NCBI RefSeq assembly: GCF_000939975.1
Contig: NZ_LK391969.1
Location: forward strand, 186,001 to 250,000
Source: Pseudomonas saudimassiliensis
GTDB lineage: Bacteria > Pseudomonadota > Gammaproteobacteria > Pseudomonadales > Pseudomonadaceae
Direction of reading: 5' to 3'
DNA: 64,000 nucleotides
Each line of letters begins with the position of its first letter. Position 1 is the stretch's first letter. The notes below the pieces were generated by a model. That model did not search any database. It worked only from the letters and a program-made list of their open reading frames with translations, and had not been told where the DNA came from. Positions 7,618 through 14,475 of this stretch are shown here, piece by piece. The position numbers and the translations under genes were made by a program.

Positions 7618-8121
7618 GTGCCATTCAGTGAATTAACAATTCTGTATTTTCAGATTGCCGCCGCTCTGCTGATGGGGTGGGATTATTTCACGCCAAAATC
7701 ATGGCGTGCTTCCATGGATGCCATGCTCGGCCGCTACTTCGCCGGTGTTCAACGAAGCGTAGATGGCGACATTTCCGAGGCGTGGAAATACCTGAAATCA
7801 AGTGCAAGCAAACTCCTTCTCTCGGTGTTTGCATTTGCAATCGCATTCTTAGTTCTCAAAATTGGCGGATCCAGCCCATGGTCAGGCCGCCCAGAAGTCA
7901 TCGTTATAACGGGCCTAGTTTATCTATTTCTCACGGCGGGCGGCATACTTACCATTTTCAACATACTAATGCCCTTGCTGGTGCCGTTCGGTGTGGGCGG
8001 GATTTTCCGCGCTATAACAACATTCTTGTTGAGCACAGAAAAGGGTCCTGCGGCTGGGTTGGGATTCTTGGCCCTGCTTACCTCGTTAGTGATGCGCTAT
8101 GCCAACCACACCGCGATCTAG
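7618..8121 (+). CDS. Cassette 6: four-helix membrane protein, function unknown
   Basis: 167 residues from GTG at 7618, preceded by CGGGAGAG; the open frame continues upstream into attC, which I take as non-coding. Hydrophobic segments at about 5-18, 63-78, 95-115 and 120-155 suggest four membrane passes. A short amphipathic stretch (DAMLGRYFAGVQRSVDG) lies between the first two. I recognise no family. It stops 62 bp before its attC, unlike most cassettes here, where the stop codon lies inside the site. Confidence 0.65.
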   Translation: MPFSELTILYFQIAAALLMGWDYFTPKSWRASMDAMLGRYFAGVQRSVDGDISEAWKYLKSSASKLLLSVFAFAIAFLVLKIGGSSPWSGRPEVIVITGLVYLFLTAGGILTIFNILMPLLVPFGVGGIFRAITTFLLSTEKGPAAGLGFLALLTSLVMRYANHTAI

Positions 8122-8183
8122 AAGAACTTTGATATCGAGATCAACAGTGCGAACTCAATGTGGAAGCGAAGCTATAAAAAATA

Positions 8184-8254
8184 TCCTAACAATTAGGTGA
8201 GCTGGACGCTTCGCCGCATTCGCGGCTACGCGCCAGTTACCTTTACCGTTAGGC
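8184..8254 (+). repeat. attC site of cassette 6
   Basis: R'' TCCTAAC (8184-8190, one mismatch to the complement of R') and R' GTTAGGC (8248-8254); stem CTGGACGC / GCGCCAG. 71 bp, the most divergent site of the array. Confidence 0.8.
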
Positions 8255-8276
8255 AGCCGACAGGGAGCCGCCTCCG

Positions 8277-9830
8277 ATGAAGCTCAATGTGGTTTGTTAC
8301 TTGATTAAAGAAGGCACCACTGAAGATGATGCCTTAGATAAAGACAAGATATCCAAGAGGACTCCAATAGAAATAAATGGAGTCCTTTGTGGTCTTTACA
8401 TTAAAAAATCTCGTTCCGAACCAAAATGGTCGAAACTATTTAATGATGTGGATGGTATTGATCCAAATATTTTTAGGTCAGAAAGCGTAAGAGGGCTTTT
8501 GGTTGTAAATATCGAAAATAGGATTTTTGCTTTCACCTTCGGGCACGGCAGGTCAATGTTAAAGTCATTCATGGTTGAACGTGGATTTGGATTGCGGGTT
8601 ACTCTTAATCTTGGGGATTCCGATCAGATAAAATCTATTGATAAATCAACCTTGGAAAAGGTTTCATTGAATACACGCTCACAAACCTCAAAAAACACAA
8701 ATGTGAATGACTTTGATTTTGAATTTGACCAAGAAATATTGAAATCAATCTGCGCTGTAGTTGAGGACAATGACAGTGAAAGCTCAGAGGTCGTATCAGG
8801 TTGCGACTCTGTCTCAATTAACACTGAAATCGAGCTGGATAAATTTCCAGAGTTAGCGAAAAGGCTACTTGTAGCTTATAGAGATGATAAATATCAAGAA
8901 AAGTACCCTTGGGTAGATTTTATACAGTTCGTAGCGGATCCATCATTACTTCAAGAGTTAAACGAAGAAATGGCCAATCTTCTAAATGAAGAAAAATATG
9001 ATGATGTATGGATTTCTCCGCCGGAAGTTATTGATTACAACGATTTCTCTGGGTTCGTTTACAAAATTAAGAACGGCCAGTCTCCATGCCTTCATGGCGA
9101 GTTAGACCTGTCATCCTATATTGCCGAATCAAAGCCAAGAAAACCTATAACAATTGATTCTTTAAAAAGAAGGGAGATATACAAATTTAATGCGGAGGAA
9201 AAAAACATTGGGGGCTGGCCTGTCTTTCACTGTATGAATTGCGAGCTAACGCTGAATGATGAAACATATATTCTAAATGACGGAAAATGGTACAGAATTG
9301 ATAGCGAGTTTTCTGAAGCTGTTAACAACTTTTTCAATTCTTTAGATAAATGTCGAATTGAATTCCCTCCTTATAACGGCATGAAAGAAGGTGAATATTT
9401 GCGGAAAATTTCCGATGGTGAAAATTTCGCGCTGCTGGATCAACAGTGGATTCATCCAAAGGGTACGGGGAATAGACTCGAATTTTGTGATTTGCTTTCT
9501 CAATGTGATGCCTTTATTCACGTCAAAAAATACGGTTCCTCATCTGTTTTAAGCCATCTCTTTTCACAGGCGTCTGTCGCGACCGATTTTCTTATGAATG
9601 ACCCTAGCGTGCAAGAGCAAGTTAATAAGCATTTGGAAGAAACTTACTTAAGCGTCAACTTTAATAGCGAAGACAGCCCCCGAAAATACAGAATTGTTCT
9701 GGCAATTATGCAAAAGAATGCTGGGGACTTACACCTACCGTTTTTCTCAAAAGTGAATCTCCGGCATCACGCAAGAAGACTGATTAACATGGGGTTTAAA
9801 GTTGAGCTTGCTAAAATTAACATCAATTAA
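8277..9830 (+). CDS. Cassette 7: TIGR04141/DUF6119 family protein
   Basis: 517 residues, ATG at 8277 with AGGGAG 9 bp upstream. Family-typical features are P-K-W near residue 50, FAFTFGHGRSML at about 84-95, the following GFGLRVTLN at 103-111, and the C-terminal FFSKVNLRHHARRL near residue 490. Together these match the sporadically distributed family TIGR04141. No enzymatic function is established to my knowledge; the patchy distribution and frequent location in mobile or defence regions suggest a role in conflict with phages or other elements. The gene is very AT-rich compared with the chromosome and fills its cassette. Confidence 0.8.
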   Translation: MKLNVVCYLIKEGTTEDDALDKDKISKRTPIEINGVLCGLYIKKSRSEPKWSKLFNDVDGIDPNIFRSESVRGLLVVNIENRIFAFTFGHGRSMLKSFMVERGFGLRVTLNLGDSDQIKSIDKSTLEKVSLNTRSQTSKNTNVNDFDFEFDQEILKSICAVVEDNDSESSEVVSGCDSVSINTEIELDKFPELAKRLLVAYRDDKYQEKYPWVDFIQFVADPSLLQELNEEMANLLNEEKYDDVWISPPEVIDYNDFSGFVYKIKNGQSPCLHGELDLSSYIAESKPRKPITIDSLKRREIYKFNAEEKNIGGWPVFHCMNCELTLNDETYILNDGKWYRIDSEFSEAVNNFFNSLDKCRIEFPPYNGMKEGEYLRKISDGENFALLDQQWIHPKGTGNRLEFCDLLSQCDAFIHVKKYGSSSVLSHLFSQASVATDFLMNDPSVQEQVNKHLEETYLSVNFNSEDSPRKYRIVLAIMQKNAGDLHLPFFSKVNLRHHARRLINMGFKVELAKININ

Positions 9831-9832
9831 TT

Positions 9833-9917
9833 GCCTAACAAAGCCAGGCACAGCGACGGCTTTTCCGTTGCGGCTTCGCCTTCACTACAAAGCCGCGCGT
9901 GCTGGCAGGCGTTAGCC
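9833..9917 (+). repeat. attC site of cassette 7
   Basis: R'' GCCTAAC (9833-9839) and R' GTTAGCC (9911-9917); stem CCAGGCACAGCGACGGCTTT against AAAGCCGCGCGTGCTGG. 85 bp, the longest of the nine. Confidence 0.9.
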
Positions 9918-9971
9918 GCTGAAAGAATCATCTAGCATGCACTCAATATATGCTCGTAGGAGTGAATCTAT

Positions 9972-11408
9972 TTGGATTATGAAAAAATATTTAGAGGCAT
10001 TTGGCTTAGACTCTTAAATAGTAAAAGCTATTCGGAGCCAGATCTTAATGCCATAGAAGAATGGGCTAAAAATAAAGGCTTATCCAATGTTTCTGTAGAA
10101 AGTGTCGAAGCGGGTGTTTTCGTAAGAATTCCTGCTATAAAGCTAGTTTCCTCAGAGGGTACAGCTTTATTCCCCAAGTGCCTTCCAGATGAAATCTCAG
10201 GGATTGACAAGAAAAAGAAATATCTAAACCTCAGAGAAAAAGCTTGGGAAAAAGCAGACTGGTTTGAGCCTCCATACATAATGATGAGCGTTACGAACCC
10301 AATCATTGACTCTTTAACAAAATTACTAAGTGCTGGTAGAGAGCGAATAGAAGGTGATTTTGATCATCATATTACCGGAATATATACGATGGTTGATTGC
10401 GCAACAGCCATTGAACAGCTTTTCCCAAACAGCTTGGTCTTAAAAGAACACACAAAAACCATAAGGGAAGCGTATCTATCTTTCTACAGCGGGTATAAAA
10501 CAGCTGCAATTGCCGCACTAATCCCTATTGTGGAAAGCGCTATCAATGATTTTTTAAGCGCAGAAGCCGAATTAAATCTTAAGCTACTTGAGAAAGTTGA
10601 TTATGTAATTGATGCTGCGGTCGAAAAAGCTACTCTAATACACTATGAACACTGCTGGATAGCAAAAGAATTTACAAAAATTGAGCATTTGAAACTTGTT
10701 GATGAACGTATTTACCTATTTGAGACCATAAGAAGATGGCTCAAATTTAGCTTCTTTAGCAAAACATCAAACTATAAGGGCTTGTCAGGTCTAAATCGCC
10801 ATGTGTTTGCTCATGGGCTGTCCTTTGTATGGCAAAAGCCGACTAACTTTCATCGCCTCTTAGGGGCCTTGATGGCACTAGCTTGGCTGGAGGGGTGGGT
10901 AAATGAGGATGCGAAAAATTCTACATTTTTTCCTGATAGAAATGATGACAGCAGGCTGTTATTTGAGGAGGCACAATTCAGAACTGAAATACAGTTTGTT
11001 TCACAGAACATAATGGCAGAGAGGTATCAGAAACACGGAAGAATAGTGCCAGAATTACCAACTGATGATGGGTGGCTTCTGAGAGCTAGCATTCTTTCAA
11101 AAAAATGTATGAGTGAATTGGTTCGTCCACTCAAGGATAAAGGCTGGCATTTGACCGTAAGCGATCCTCAAAAAGATGGTGAATATATGCTTGTAGAGGG
11201 AGTGTGTAAAAACCAAAAAATTTCTGTTGCTCTACTGTATAGCTGCGGCACAGGAAACAAGACGTATAAAAAGTTAGACGAGAAATGCCAATATATTCTG
11301 TATCTTGGTGCTCCTTATCATCAAGATCAGTATGCGTATGGTATCAAGGCCCATATTGGCCCTTTGGATGGGTGGCAAGCAGTCGCACCAGAAACTACGC
11401 TCGGCTAA
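9972..11408 (+). CDS. Cassette 8: HEPN-like protein with an Rx4H motif
   Basis: 478 residues from a TTG start with TAGGAG 9 bp upstream; no better ATG or GTG is in frame nearby. A helical segment at about 160-195 (REAYLSFYSGYKTAAIAALI, then PIVESAINDFL) resembles the first HEPN helices. LNRHVFAHG at 274-282 gives R276-x4-H281, the RNase motif of catalytic HEPN domains. The C-terminal 100 residues look like a separate mixed alpha/beta domain with several cysteines (VEGVCKNQ, YSCGTG, EKCQY). HEPN RNases act in toxin-antitoxin, abortive infection and CRISPR effectors. No antitoxin gene accompanies it, so it would be self-controlled or triggered. Family assignment is motif-based. Confidence 0.65.
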   Translation: MDYEKIFRGIWLRLLNSKSYSEPDLNAIEEWAKNKGLSNVSVESVEAGVFVRIPAIKLVSSEGTALFPKCLPDEISGIDKKKKYLNLREKAWEKADWFEPPYIMMSVTNPIIDSLTKLLSAGRERIEGDFDHHITGIYTMVDCATAIEQLFPNSLVLKEHTKTIREAYLSFYSGYKTAAIAALIPIVESAINDFLSAEAELNLKLLEKVDYVIDAAVEKATLIHYEHCWIAKEFTKIEHLKLVDERIYLFETIRRWLKFSFFSKTSNYKGLSGLNRHVFAHGLSFVWQKPTNFHRLLGALMALAWLEGWVNEDAKNSTFFPDRNDDSRLLFEEAQFRTEIQFVSQNIMAERYQKHGRIVPELPTDDGWLLRASILSKKCMSELVRPLKDKGWHLTVSDPQKDGEYMLVEGVCKNQKISVALLYSCGTGNKTYKKLDEKCQYILYLGAPYHQDQYAYGIKAHIGPLDGWQAVAPETTLG

Positions 11409-11474
11409 CAAGGCGCTGCTGTCGGGCAAATTTTCCGCTGCGCTCCAAATTTGCCGCAGAGCGCGGCGTTAGGC
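11403..11474 (+). repeat. attC site of cassette 8
   Basis: R'' GGCTAAC (11403-11409) and R' GTTAGGC (11468-11474). It differs from the cassette 4 site by only a few bases. 72 bp. Confidence 0.9.
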
Positions 11475-11490
11475 AAAACAAGGAGGCAGT

Positions 11491-11907
11491 ATGTATACAG
11501 GTAGTTGCTTATGCGGCGGGGTCCGCTTTCAGATTCAGGGCGAGCTAGAACCCATCCAAGTTTGCCATTGCTCCCAATGTCGCAAAGCGCAGGGCACACC
11601 GTTCGCAACAAATACACCTGTCAAAGAGGCTGCTTTCCAGTTGGATAGTGGCGCGGAGCTGCTTAAATCGTTCGAGGCGTCGCCTGGCAAACAGCGAGTT
11701 TTTTGTAGTAAGTGCGGATCGCCAATTTACAGCAAAAAAGATGCTCTGCCCGGTGTGCTTCGAATTCGCGCGGGGCTGATCAATGAGCCGTTGTCGTCAA
11801 AGCCGGTGGCTCATTCCTACACAGGATCGAAGGCCAATTGGTGGGCCATCAACGACGATCTTCCTCAGTTCGAGGCCGCGTATGTTCCACAGGCCAGCAA
11901 GGCCTAA
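11491..11907 (+). CDS. Cassette 9: GFA family (CENP-V/GFA domain) protein
   Basis: 138 residues, ATG at 11491 with AAGGAGG 8 bp upstream. The zinc-binding pattern is complete: GSCLCGGVRF, then CHCSQCRK, then FCSKCGSP. The family is named after glutathione-dependent formaldehyde-activating enzyme, which joins formaldehyde to glutathione; most members have no tested activity. A chromosomal homologue lies at 28837-29235. The TAA stop sits in the attC R'' box. Confidence 0.9.
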   Translation: MYTGSCLCGGVRFQIQGELEPIQVCHCSQCRKAQGTPFATNTPVKEAAFQLDSGAELLKSFEASPGKQRVFCSKCGSPIYSKKDALPGVLRIRAGLINEPLSSKPVAHSYTGSKANWWAINDDLPQFEAAYVPQASKA

Positions 11908-11979
11908 CAAGTGGCAGCACGGTGACCGCTTCTCCGCCGCTCCGCGGCTACAAATCGGCACGTGTGCCGGGCGTTACGT
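11902..11979 (+). repeat. attC site of cassette 9, last of the array
   Basis: R'' GCCTAAC (11902-11908) and R' GTTACGT (11973-11979); stem GTGGCAGCACGGTGACCG against CGGCACGTGTGCC. 78 bp. The R' box is slightly off consensus. Confidence 0.86.
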
Positions 11980-11991
11980 GTCGCGTTCGTT

Positions 11992-12019
11992 TTGACGTAC
12001 GTACACAAAGGCGTACACT
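11992..12019 (+). promoter_or_regulatory. Promoter and probable operator of the broken yefM-yoeB cassette
   Basis: -35 TTGACG (11992-11997), 16-bp spacer, -10 TACACT (12014-12019). Two GTACAC repeats (12001-12006 and 12013-12018) sit 12 bp apart across the spacer and the -10 box. YefM-YoeB operators use TGTACA-like half-sites at about this spacing, so the repeats are probably the autoregulatory sites. Toxin-antitoxin cassettes typically bring their own promoter. Confidence 0.65.
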
Positions 12020-12049
12020 TCGAAAAGTTGAACGCGCAATAGGTGCATC

Positions 12050-12290
12050 ATGACGGGAATCACAGCAACTGAGGCACGCGGCAACCTTTATCGGTTGATT
12101 GACGAAACCGCCGAGTCCCACCAACCAATCGTCATCATGGGTAAGCGGAACAACTCCGTCCTGGTTTCCGAAGAAGACTGGTCTGCAATTCAGGAAACAC
12201 TACCTGCTCTCCGTACCAGGTATGCGGGAGTCTATTCGAGAGGGGATGGATACCCCCGTGGATGAATGCAATGAGGAGCTGGACTGGTGA
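12050..12290 (+). pseudogene. yefM: Phd/YefM-type antitoxin with a frameshift
   Basis: The first 47 or so codons (MTGITATEARGNLYRLIDET to SAIQETL) are a clear Phd/YefM DNA-binding domain. The protein then runs out of frame, while the other frame continues the family sequence as YLLSVPGMRESIREG, ending in NEELDW at the TGA 12288-12290. Restoring two bases near 12203 would repair it. The lost part is the C-terminal segment that neutralises the toxin, so the antitoxin should be non-functional, although the operator-binding half may still be made. Confidence 0.85.
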
Positions 12291-12472
12291 CATGGAAGTT
12301 GGTTTACGCCAAGCAAGCCCAGAAAGATGCAAAGAAGTGGGCCTCCAGCGGCCTCAAACCAAAAGCCCAGGAACTGTTAGCGCTGATAGCGGAAGATCCA
12401 TACCGCAAGCCGCCTCCGTTTGAGAAGCTCATTACTGACGCCGGTATGGGTCAAGGGTGCCTGCACCCATGA
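12287..12472 (+). pseudogene. yoeB: YoeB/Txe-type toxin, C-terminally truncated
   Basis: GTG at 12287 overlaps the antitoxin stop, the usual arrangement. Residues 1 to about 49 (TWKLVYAKQAQKDAKKW to PPPFEKLI) are a normal Txe/YoeB N-terminus; then the frame leaves the family (TDAGMGQGCLHP) and stops. The missing third holds the catalytic Arg and His of these ribosome-dependent mRNA interferases, so the toxin is dead. No attC follows. The break near 12432 marks where cassette DNA meets the flanking chromosome. Confidence 0.85.
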
Positions 12473-12495
12473 GCCCACTCGAAAGATCCACATGG

Positions 12496-12939
12496 ATGAT
12501 CCGCGATTCCCAAGCAGACGATATCGATGCCATTCTGGATATATGGCTGTCGGCGTCCATCCAGGCCCATGACTTCATCGACTCGTCCTTCTGGATATCG
12601 AAGGTCGGGGATATGCGCGAAATCTATCTTCCGGCCTCGCAGACGCGGGTATACGAAGCGGCGGGCAAGGTTCTCGGGTTCTACAGCCTGTATGAAGACA
12701 CCCTGGCTGCGATCTTCGTGGCGCCCGGCTCGCAGGGCCAGGGCATCGGTTCGGTTCTGCTGGCGGATGCCAAGACCCAGCGGCCGCGCCTGCAATTGAT
12801 GGTGTACAAGGAAAACGCGCCGAGTATCCAGTTCTATGAAAAGCACGGATTCACCGTTGCCGGCGAGCAGACCGATGAGCATACCGGCCATGCTGAACTG
12901 CTCATGGAATTCAGCCGCCAGCCGAACAAAGGCTCCTGA
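12496..12939 (+). CDS. GNAT N-acetyltransferase, YiaC-like
   Basis: 147 residues from ATG 12496 (MIRDSQADDID); ATG 12469 or GTG 12457 would add 9 or 13 residues with no family similarity. The acetyl-CoA loop is VAPGSQGQGIGS, followed by NAPSIQFYEKHGF, the usual end of motif B. The order and spacing resemble YiaC, an acetyltransferase reported to act on protein lysines in E. coli. It is the first intact chromosomal gene after the integron; a perfect small palindrome (GGGTGCCTGCACCC, 12455-12468) lies at the junction. Confidence 0.83.
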   Translation: MIRDSQADDIDAILDIWLSASIQAHDFIDSSFWISKVGDMREIYLPASQTRVYEAAGKVLGFYSLYEDTLAAIFVAPGSQGQGIGSVLLADAKTQRPRLQLMVYKENAPSIQFYEKHGFTVAGEQTDEHTGHAELLMEFSRQPNKGS

Positions 12940-12975
12940 CCTGCGACGCGCTGCGTCGCCTGAGGTTCTCCCGAT

Positions 12976-13347
12976 ATGGCTGCTAGCCTTACCAGCGCCG
13001 GTGTGATCCATCTGACCGCGGTGCTCCCCGCATTGGTGGTCGGGGCCTTTGTGCTGGCCGGGAAAAAGGGCACGCCTGTGCACAGGGCGACCGGTTGGCT
13101 GTGGGTGTCACTGATGCTGCTGGTGAATGTCTCGGCATTTTTTCTTCAGCGCGATGGATACAGCTGGATACACCTCCTTGCCCTGGCCAGTCTGGTCAGC
13201 ATCTGCGCGGGCATCGTATTCATCCGCAACAGAAAGTACGTGGCCCACAAGGCCTGCATGGTGGGGGCCTATCTGGGGACGGTAGCCGCCGGCGTGGGTG
13301 CGGTGGCGCCGGGCCGTTTTCTGAATATCCTTCTGTTCGGGGCTTGA
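12976..13347 (+). CDS. DUF2306 family membrane protein
   Basis: 123 residues with four hydrophobic helices and regularly placed histidines (IHLTAV, PVHRATGW, WIHLLA, VAHKACM) in the pattern of DUF2306 (PF10067). No function is known for the family; the paired helices with histidines have led to comparison with haem-binding membrane proteins. Its ATG follows the GNAT stop by 36 bp with GAGG upstream, so they may be co-transcribed. Confidence 0.75.
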   Translation: MAASLTSAGVIHLTAVLPALVVGAFVLAGKKGTPVHRATGWLWVSLMLLVNVSAFFLQRDGYSWIHLLALASLVSICAGIVFIRNRKYVAHKACMVGAYLGTVAAGVGAVAPGRFLNILLFGA

Positions 13348-13499
13348 ACCCTGCGGTGGTTTCCGGTCCGCTATGGGCCCCTGCCGCAGTGCCTGATTGC
13401 CAACGGGCTTTTGTAACTGGCGACAGGGCGCCGGGCGGTCAATAATCTTCAGCTGTACCACTTCCCGTCACCTTTCAACTCCCGTGCAGGAGCGTCCCC

Positions 13500-13797
13500 A
13501 TGTCCCGCCATGCTTTCTCCCAGGTAAACGTATTTTCCGCTGATCTGCTTGGCGGTATAGCGCCGGATGAGGTGCCGCACCACCAGTGGGTTGACAATGG
13601 CCCGGGCTGGTAACCGGGAGCCTGAATGCCAGCCTGGCACAGTGGATGTAAGTGCGGGCCTGGTCGAGTCGTCCTATGTCGCCTCCCAGAGGACAGCCAT
13701 GCAACGCGCTGGGCGCATCTATCTGCATCAGGACGGGGAGGGCATATGGGTCGGTGGCGAGGTGGTGGATGTCATCGAGGGGACGATCCAGCTCTGA
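13500..13797 (+). pseudogene. PhzF-family isomerase, decayed
   Basis: Three pieces of a PhzF-like protein survive in order. The first is the N-terminus from ATG 13500 (SRHAFSQVNVFSADLLGG). A central HHQWVDNGPGW near 13575-13610 follows. The C-terminus is VTGSLNASLAQWM, then in another frame GLVESSYVASQ, RAGRIYLHQ, IWVGGEVVDVIEG. A full PhzF protein has about 260-300 residues; here less than 100 codons remain, with at least two deletions and a frameshift. The gene is clearly non-functional. Confidence 0.82.
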
Positions 13798-13937
13798 GTA
13801 CGCCGGTAGTGATCTTTACCGTGGCTGAAAGCCCCTGCCTGAGGTACAAAGGAACACTCTCCGTATTGGCGAGCCGTGGGAGAGTGCCGATCTGCTGTGG
13901 ATCAGACCATTAAGACTGACGACAACAAGGAGTGGAC

Positions 13938-14357
13938 ATGGATGCACATTTGATTCTCTGGCCGGTTTTCGCCCAGATCCTGCTGACGTTGCTGATGTAT
14001 CTGGTGCTGGCCGCGCGCAAGGCCAGGGCGATGAGGGACAAGGCAGTGGATCGCCAGCAGGTGGCGCTGGATAACAAGTTGTGGCCGGAGGATACCGTCA
14101 AGGTATCCAACAACATCGCCAACCAGTTCGAGGCGCCGGTGCTGTTCTATGCCCTGTGTCTGGCGTTTCTGGGGCTCAATGCGGTGTCCGCCGTGGTGCT
14201 GTTTCTGGCGAGCCTGTTCGTGCTCAGCCGGTATCTCCACGCCTGGGTCCATACGCACTCCAACCATGTGCCGACACGGCTGCGTCTGTTTCTGGTGGGC
14301 TATCTGACCCTGCTAGTGATGCTCGGTGTGCTGGGCTGGGAGCTGGCGCTGCGCTGA
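13938..14357 (+). CDS. MAPEG family membrane protein
   Basis: 139 residues. ATG at 13938 is favoured because ACAAGGAG ends 6 bp before it; a GTG two codons earlier overlaps that site. Four membrane helices and the block VKVSNNIANQFE mark the MAPEG fold of small membrane enzymes often linked to glutathione. It is the chromosomal counterpart of integron cassette 1. Codon use here is GC-rich, while the cassette copy is not, so the two have separate histories. Confidence 0.87.
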   Translation: MDAHLILWPVFAQILLTLLMYLVLAARKARAMRDKAVDRQQVALDNKLWPEDTVKVSNNIANQFEAPVLFYALCLAFLGLNAVSAVVLFLASLFVLSRYLHAWVHTHSNHVPTRLRLFLVGYLTLLVMLGVLGWELALR

Positions 14358-14475
14358 GCATTGCCGGTAGCACTTGTGTCCCCTTCTTTTGCGCCAGAGG
14401 GGCCATCTTCCAGTCTGGAAAGGCTATCATCTATCCCATTCAAGATCGCGATAGCCCAGCTAAAGGGAAGGATAC

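Larger units (their letters stand above)
2268..12472. mobile_element. Chromosomal integron: dead integrase, attI, nine attC cassettes and a cassette remnant
   Basis: The layout is canonical: integrase gene on the minus strand, attI beside its 5' end, then cassettes all reading on the plus strand, each closed by an attC ending in GTTRRRY. The nine attC sites share the same core pattern (YAAC, GCGACGG, TTTCCGCTGC, CTTCGC, GGCGTTA), as expected for sites formed by one integrase family in a sedentary chromosomal array. Cassette limits from the G|TT cut points are approximately 3295-3825, 3826-4335, 4336-5069, 5070-6803, 6804-7596, 7597-8248, 8249-9911, 9912-11468, 11469-11973, and a remnant to about 12435. 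Several coding regions end with the TAA that lies inside the attC R'' box. Confidence 0.93.
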
